A stretch of 64,000 bases of DNA from Arthrobacter sp. Hiyo8 (GTDB lineage: Bacteria; Actinomycetota; Actinomycetes; Actinomycetales; Micrococcaceae): assembly GCA_001549895.1 (NCBI GenBank), contig AP014719.1, positions 3,038,001-3,102,000 of the forward strand, written 5' to 3'. Position 1 is the first letter of the stretch, and each line of letters begins with the position of its first letter. The notes below the pieces were generated by a model. It saw nothing but the letters and a program-made list of their open reading frames with translations. It was not told the DNA's origin and searched no databases. The translations under genes were made by a program, and so were the position numbers. This document shows positions 59,185 to 64,000 of the stretch, piece by piece.

Positions 59185-60893
59185 TCAGCGCTGGGGGAGG
59201 GTTTTGGTCCCCTCGATCTGCACTGCCTGCAGCTTGTTCGGGTCCAAGCCAAGCGTCTTCAGGATGGTCGGCGCAATCTGCGTCGTCTCGACCGCGGTGG
59301 TCACGGTCCGGGCGTGTTCGTCGTTGGCGCCGGAGACCACGAGCGGCACATCGCGGTCGTCCGCACTGGCTCCGCCGTGTTCGGCGATCTTGGCCTTGCC
59401 GCCGGTGTAAACCACCCCGGTCTGCGCGATGCCGAGGATGTCCGGGTAGCGTGCATCGCTGGTTTGGGTGCCGAAGTAGTTTGCAACTTCGCTGCCCGCA
59501 TAGACCTTGCTCAAGCCTGAGGTTGTCACGGTCTTGGCGGCGCCGTTGATGTCGTTACCGGCGGCAGGGTGCGCTGCCAGGTAGTCCTTGGCGAACTGCG
59601 CTGCGGCCTGCGAGTGGTCCGAAAGCCAGAGCTGCATGATGTCGTCGTCGGTGGAGAACGCCACGAGGTCTGCGGAGCCGGGGTGGGCCGACTTCCACGT
59701 TGCGTTCAGGCCGTCGATGATTGCGCTGTCAGGCACCCTCGTCAGCGTCGAAGCGTCCATCGGCGACTGCCCGTGCTTGGCAGAAAGGATCACCGTGGTG
59801 TCCTTTGCGTGGCCGGAGGCGGCAAGCGCGGACTCGAACTTACCGACAGAAGCGTTGACGAAGTCAAGGGCTTTGCTCAAGAGCGGCCGGGAACGGTGCC
59901 GCCCTGGAGGTAACCGCCGGTGAGGCCGTCCGACGTCGGGAGCTTCTGGGCCGTCGACACGGCCTGGAAGTTCATCCCGAAGATTCCAGGTACTGCGGCC
60001 GTCTTGGTGCCGGAGTGGTCCTTGCCGTCGATTTCGTTCAGCACGGCCTGGACCTTGTAGCCGTCGTACTGCTGGGTTGCGGCGTTGTCCTTGGTCCAGT
60101 CGCCATTGAAGGGAGCGGGGGCGATGCTGTTGATCTCAGGGGTGAACAGGTCATCCAGGCCCTTGCCTGAAGGGCCGTTCAGGATCTCGTAGGCGGGGTG
60201 CTTGTCCGACCACGCCGTGGTGAGGCCGGCGCTCTTCGCCACCTCGAAGACCGTGTTCACCTTCAGGTACTGGTGCGGATAGACCGGCTTGCACGTCGCC
60301 GGGTCAACCGGGAGGGTGGCCGGGTCGAGGAGTGCGCCGGGCTGCCCCGTCATGTTCAGGATGCTGGCCGGAAGCCCGGCCAGGCCTTGGCCGGCGTCGA
60401 GGGCGTTCTGGTTCCTGTCCGCGGCTTCGGTGAAGGCCACTTCGGCGCCGGGCGCCGTGTTCTTGCAGTCCGTCGTGCCGGCCGGCAGGAGCGCCCTGTT
60501 GAACGTGTCGTCATAGTAGACGCCGGTGGTCCCGGGATTTCCGCCGGTCAGCTGGCCCACCATACCGGGGAAGGAGTCCGAAGGCACGGGAGTCTGGGCG
60601 TGCGTGTAGCTGGTGCCGTGGTTGACCAGCGACGCCAGTGCCGACGTCGGGTGGTTCTGCACGTACAAATCCAGGTCCTTTTGGTGGAGGCCGTCCACCG
60701 AAAGCAGCAGGACGTGCTTCGATGTTTCGCCCTGGCCGCCCTGGCCCTTGCTGTCTGATCCTTGCTGGCCCTGGACATCCTGGCCGCCGCGTGAAGCGTC
60801 GTCGGCCATCGCCGGCGCCACCGCGGATCCGGCCATCAGTATGGCGCCCAGGACCGCTGCTGTGGCAAGCCCGTTTTTCTTGGCTGTCTTCAT
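59185..60893 (-). CDS. Secreted alkaline-phosphatase-superfamily phosphodiesterase, frameshifted
   Basis: 569 residues after one base near 59880 is restored. Signal peptide (AAVLGAILMAGSAVAPAMA), Gly/Gln-rich linker, then HVLLLSVDGLHQKDLDLYVQ (metal Asp), TPVPSDSFPGMVGQLTGGNP (nucleophile region), WSDKHPAYEIL, ILSAKHGQSPMDAS (metal His) and GGASADDRDVPLVVSGAND. This fits the type I phosphodiesterase/nucleotide pyrophosphatase group. Start ATG 60893 (a TTG lies just before). Probably extracellular release of phosphate or nucleotides. Confidence 0.84.
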
Positions 60894-61521
60894 CAAAATA
60901 AGATCCTTCGCTTTTGCGTTCTTATCGATCGAGAATGCGTCCCGGATGATTCTTGTTGCGGGGAAGGGATCCGTCCCGCCGATTGGGCCCCGCTGCTGAA
61001 ACGTTCATGACAGGTTCAATTGCGGGTAGCCGAACTCTTCCGAAACTCACAGGAAATCTGCGTACCCCGGGGGTGCGGATGGGGGTACGCCGGCTTCTGT
61101 CATCGGTACGGCCCTAGAAAGACGTCGTTAGCGGCGGCCACCCAGCCAGTGGGCGGCAAAGTACCTCTGGACCCGTTACCGTGGCGATCGCCGTGCATCA
61201 GTGGGCCTGGCTTCGTCCGCAGCGAGCAATTCTGCCAGCGCGAAGGCGAGAACTTCGGCGCTGAACCGGCTCCGCTCTTCGGAGGAGTTTCAACGGAGTT
61301 TGAGACCGTCGACACTCAATGATCCCTCTCGGCACCACCTAATTTGCCCCTTTTTGCCACTCAATTGCGGGGAAACACCACTCAGTGGCCCAATTGCGAC
61401 CTTAGTTTCTTGTTGGTTGCACACCGCGCGCCTGTGTTCAAGGGAATGTACCTGTCCCTTGCCGATGCAGTCACTCGCACTGTCGGCGAACCCGCCGACA
61501 ACCTCGTGAAAGGAACTCCTC
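60894..61521. other. 628-bp intergenic region with a strong hairpin
   Basis: No convincing gene is present; the short open frames here lack ribosome sites and family features. A perfect inverted repeat GCGTACCCC/GGGGTACGC (61060-61068 and 61082-61090, 13-base loop) is the clearest structure. The region separates the divergent phosphodiesterase and surface-protein genes and is long enough for a complex promoter or 5' leader. Confidence 0.5.
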
Positions 61522-62138
61522 TTGACTACCAAACTTCGCTCCGGTCGTAAGCGTGCCCTGCTAACCGGCGGTTCGCTGCTGGGCGTCACCGCGCTGCTGA
61601 CGGCTGCTGCGTTCACCGACTTCGCCAACCTGAACATTGGCAACGGATCCGCTGATTCCGGCGTTGGCGGCAACAACCGCTTCAACATCCAGGTGGTTGG
61701 AACGGACACCGCCGGCCTGCCTGTTCCGGGCACATGGCAGGAAGCAAACACTGCCGCAGGTGTGAACGTCAAGGTTCCCGGCGCGGACCTGATCACCCCG
61801 GGCGACACCGTGTCCGTGTCGATCCCCTTCCGCAATGAGAGCCCCGCCCTCGGCGCAGCCATCACCTTCGGGTTGCAGGACCGCGCCGGCTACACCTCCA
61901 GCCCCGCATTGGTTAGCGCCCTCCGCTACAGCGTCACCTTGGACGGCAAGGCAATCGCTACCAACGTCAAGCAGGCCGACGTGACCGCCCTCGACCTGGG
62001 CACCTACACCGCCGGGAAGGAAGGCGTCCTCGGCGTCAGCATCAACCTCCCGACCAGGGTAGTGCAGCTGCCAACAACGCACTGCAGGGCCAGGTCTCCT
62101 ACGTCCAGGCCCACTTCGACGCCTCCTCCGTCAAGTAG
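61522..62138 (+). CDS. Secreted surface protein with alternate-type (SipW-like) signal peptide, first copy, frameshifted
   Basis: 205 residues after one base near 62055 is restored. Basic start MTTKLRSGRKRALLTGGSLL, hydrophobic core and the AAAFTDFANLNIGNG motif, where signal peptides of this class end. The mature part is beta-rich (FNIQVVGTDTAGLPVPGTWQ, VSIPFRNESPALGAAITFGL, LRYSVTLDGKAIATNV), as in TasA/camelysin-like proteins. The start is TTG 61522 behind AAAGGAA. A UUCG hairpin follows, so this may be the abundant subunit. Without correction the frame runs into the next gene. Confidence 0.78.
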
Positions 62139-62150
62139 TCGGAACGACAA

Positions 62151-62177
62151 CAGGTGGGGGCCTTCGGGTCCCACCTG
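62151..62177 (+). terminator. UUCG-loop hairpin between the first two surface-protein genes
   Basis: CAGGTGGG pairs with CCCACCTG, with inner GCC-TTCG-GGT. No T-run follows, so it may be a partial terminator or an mRNA-stabilising element that raises the first gene's yield over the rest. Confidence 0.65.
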
Positions 62178-62232
62178 CACTTGGCCTACGGGCCTCAATG
62201 AACGGAGCGCTCGGACCCATGAAGGACACAGT

Positions 62233-62850
62233 ATGAGGACTCAACGCCGCGGGCGGTTGCGGCTGTTACTCGCAACCGGATCCCTGGTTGCGGCGGGTAC
62301 GCTGATCACCGCCGCCTCATTTACGGACAGCGCTGACGTTGACGTCGCGCTGGACGGATCCCGCAATACTTTTGACATTGTGGCCGCAGGGAAAGCTGAT
62401 CCCTCATGGCTGCCGACGCCCGCAGATTGGGACCAAGCCAACCCGCGAGGATTGCGCATCATCCTGACCGGAGATAACAGCGGGTACACCATGGCCCCAG
62501 GCAGTGTCCTGGATTTGAGGATCGCGGCGAAGAACAACAGCCCTCGCCTGTCCAGCCTCATTGGCCTGCGCATCCTCGACCCGCTTCCACGCGGCGCTGA
62601 GAAAAATCCGCAGACCGGCACCTACCTGGAACTCTTCGACCAGCTGGTTTTCACAGTTTCGGATGGTGGCAAGGTTCTCCTTGACCACGTCCCTGCAGGG
62701 CAGTTGACGGCAATCACCTGGCCTGATCCATTGCGTGCCGGCGAATACAAGCTTCTCGATGTTCGGGTCGAGCTTCCCGACACGGTGGACAACCGATGGC
62801 AGATGGCCGCAACAGATATCCAGTTCAACTTTGAGGCGGTGAACCCATGA
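62233..62850 (+). CDS. Secreted surface protein with alternate-type signal peptide, second copy
   Basis: 205 residues, intact. MRTQRRGRLRLLLATGSLVA, then TAASFTDSADVDVALDGSRN, the same signal architecture as its neighbours (FTD followed by an N-F-D-I strand, NTFDIVAAG). Mature domain: LRIAAKNNSPRLSSLIGLRI, LFDQLVFTVSDGGKVLLDHV, LLDVRVELPDTVDNRWQMAA. Start ATG 62233 follows GAAGGA. Stop overlaps the next start (ATGA). Confidence 0.82.
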   Translation: MRTQRRGRLRLLLATGSLVAAGTLITAASFTDSADVDVALDGSRNTFDIVAAGKADPSWLPTPADWDQANPRGLRIILTGDNSGYTMAPGSVLDLRIAAKNNSPRLSSLIGLRILDPLPRGAEKNPQTGTYLELFDQLVFTVSDGGKVLLDHVPAGQLTAITWPDPLRAGEYKLLDVRVELPDTVDNRWQMAATDIQFNFEAVNP

Positions 62851-63446
62851 CCAGGAGGACGGTGAAGCGCGACGGATGGAAGCGGCTGACCCTTGGGCTC
62901 GTGGCAGGCGTGCTGGTTCTCGGCGCCGGCACCACTGCGGCCGCCTTTACGGACTTCGCCCGCGTGAACCTGGGGACGGGCATCGCTGGTTCAGGCCTCG
63001 GCAATCCGAATCGCTTCGACATTGCGGTACGGGACAGCACGGGAGTTCTTCGCGATGCTGATACGCCGGAGACGGCCGTTGTCCTGCCGCTGTCAGCGGG
63101 AACGGTCTTCTCTGAAAGCAAACCTGTTGAGTTCGATGTATCGGTAACGAACCGAAAACCAGGGGTGAACGGCAATTTGACGGTCTCCCTGTACGATCCA
63201 GACCCACAAAGCGGTGATCTGTTCGGCACGCTGCTTTTCACGGTCTACCTCGACGGCGCAGCAACGCCCGCGATCGCAAACGCCACCGCACAGCAGGTCA
63301 ACCAGGCTGGCCTCACGTTCCAGGACGTCGCTCCGGGTGAACAGCGTGCTGTCCGCGTATCAGCGGTCCTGGCGCCCAACAGTGGGGCACAGGCGAGCGG
63401 AAAATCCACCCAACTTGGCGTACTGACCAACGGAGAAAGCAAATGA
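62847..63446 (+). CDS. Secreted surface protein with alternate-type signal peptide, third copy
   Basis: 199 residues, intact. Basic N-terminus MTRRTVKRDGWKRLTLGLVA, hydrophobic core, then AAAFTDFARVNLGTGIAGSG and NRFDIAVRDSTG, aligning with copy 1 (AAAFTDFANLNIGNG...NRFNIQV). The beta-rich body holds VEFDVSVTNRKPGVNGNLTV and LLFTVYLDGAATPAIANATA. Start and stop both overlap neighbours by four bases, so copies 2, 3 and the LAHTG gene are one translational unit. Confidence 0.82.
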   Translation: MTRRTVKRDGWKRLTLGLVAGVLVLGAGTTAAAFTDFARVNLGTGIAGSGLGNPNRFDIAVRDSTGVLRDADTPETAVVLPLSAGTVFSESKPVEFDVSVTNRKPGVNGNLTVSLYDPDPQSGDLFGTLLFTVYLDGAATPAIANATAQQVNQAGLTFQDVAPGEQRAVRVSAVLAPNSGAQASGKSTQLGVLTNGESK

Positions 63447-64000
63447 TCGCGCCCCGTAGCATCCGCGCGCTGATCGCGGTGATTGCCGCGGTCTTCCTTG
63501 GACTTGTGCAGTCTGCCGGCGCCTCGGCTGTGGCCTCGGATCTCATCGATACGGCACCGACGTCGCTAGTTATTGACGCTCCGGCTCCTGGGGAATCTCA
63601 GAAATGGGACATGTCCGTCAAGAATCTAGTCGACTCGCCGGTGCCGCTTGCATTGGAGATTTCGGGACGTTCCGATGTCCTCTTCTCCGGAGCCGCGCCG
63701 ATGGAACTGACGATGAATACTCCAGATGGCACTGCGGTCGTCGAGCGGATCCGTGTTGGAGAAGTGCTCGGGCGCACGATCAGACTGCCCGAACTTCAAG
63801 CCGGCGCCTCATACAACTTGGTGGGGACTGTGACGCTTCCACGCGACGCTGACAATTCCTACCAAGGCGCTGGCGGGAACCTGAAATTCCACTTCGTCAC
63901 AAGCATTGATCGACCCAATGTCACGCCAGATAAACCCGCGTCTGGATCCGATCTTGCGCATACAGGCCTCAGGAACTTGATTCCAGTCGGTGTCGCGGCC
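63443..64000 (+). CDS. Cell-wall-anchored protein with LAHTG sortase-like motif, 3' end outside window
   Basis: Open from ATG 63443 to the window edge (186 codons). Signal peptide ALIAVIAAVFLGLVQSAGAS is of the ordinary type, without AAFTD. The extracellular part begins LIDTAPTSLVIDAPAPGESQ and is beta-rich (MSVKNLVDSPVPLALEISGR, YNLVGTVTLPRDADNSYQGA). At the end comes a Pro/Asp linker, SDLAHTG and the beginning of a hydrophobic stretch (LIPVGVAA). LAxTG is the recognition motif of class E sortases in high-GC actinobacteria. Overlaps the preceding gene (ATGA). Confidence 0.75.
   Translation, partial: MIAPRSIRALIAVIAAVFLGLVQSAGASAVASDLIDTAPTSLVIDAPAPGESQKWDMSVKNLVDSPVPLALEISGRSDVLFSGAAPMELTMNTPDGTAVVERIRVGEVLGRTIRLPELQAGASYNLVGTVTLPRDADNSYQGAGGNLKFHFVTSIDRPNVTPDKPASGSDLAHTGLRNLIPVGVAA

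Noticed and set aside
61522..62850. 442-codon single surface protein
   Set aside because: Two separate signal peptides and ribosome sites; a missing base near 62055 removes the stop between two genes.

Overview
The window is high-GC DNA from an actinobacterium, most likely a soil Micrococcaceae of the Arthrobacter group. Supporting this are actinobacterial families (DUF4193, DUF2630), many paralogous regulators each sitting beside a catabolic operon, alternate-type signal peptides and a LAxTG wall anchor. No rRNA, tRNA, CRISPR, IS element or phage gene was seen. About half of the recognisable genes are split between two or more frames. Almost every break I could resolve is repaired by restoring one base, usually in a C or G run, so I treat these as real genes in an indel-prone assembly, not as pseudogenes. 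Coordinates of broken genes span the whole reconstructed gene.

Layout. 1-8.6 kb: histidine utilisation (hut) locus. A leftward operon holds an IclR regulator, a betaine/histidine-type ABC transporter and urocanase. The divergent rightward pair is an M20 amidohydrolase and formiminoglutamate deiminase, and a near-identical inverted 16-bp motif lies before each arm. 8.6-12 kb: intergenic repeats, two gene remnants, an alpha/beta hydrolase and a flavin monooxygenase. 12-17.5 kb: heterodimeric ABC exporter, formylglycine-generating-enzyme-like protein, and an ArsR/SRPBCC pair. 17.8-27.6 kb: leftward LacI-controlled glycan operon (ABC sugar importer, two GH130-like proteins, a secreted protein, a BadF-type sugar kinase). 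27.7-28.5 kb: DJ-1/PfpI protein. 28.6-36.8 kb: divergent sugar or polyol pathway under a GntR regulator with at least five palindromic sites (RpiB, DhaK-DhaL kinase, SDR, TIM-barrel isomerase; MHS symporter, split transketolase).

36.8-44.4 kb: MazE/MazF-type toxin-antitoxin pair, DHA2 exporter, UvrA-like resistance ATPase with a VOC protein, SnoaL and NUDIX genes, and a TetR/SDR pair. 44.4-51.4 kb: LacI-regulated TRAP transporter with two dehydrogenases, probably for a sugar acid. 51.4-60.9 kb: housekeeping and stress genes (DUF2630, DUF1992, SDR with a membrane protein and MarR, DUF4193, CYTH-CHAD, hydrolase, SnoaL, RHH protein, lipoprotein, secreted phosphodiesterase). 61.5-64 kb: start of a surface-protein operon with three related secreted proteins carrying the AAFTD-type signal peptide, then a protein ending in an LAHTG sortase-like motif that runs off the window. 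This last locus is the most promising candidate for an uncharacterised system.
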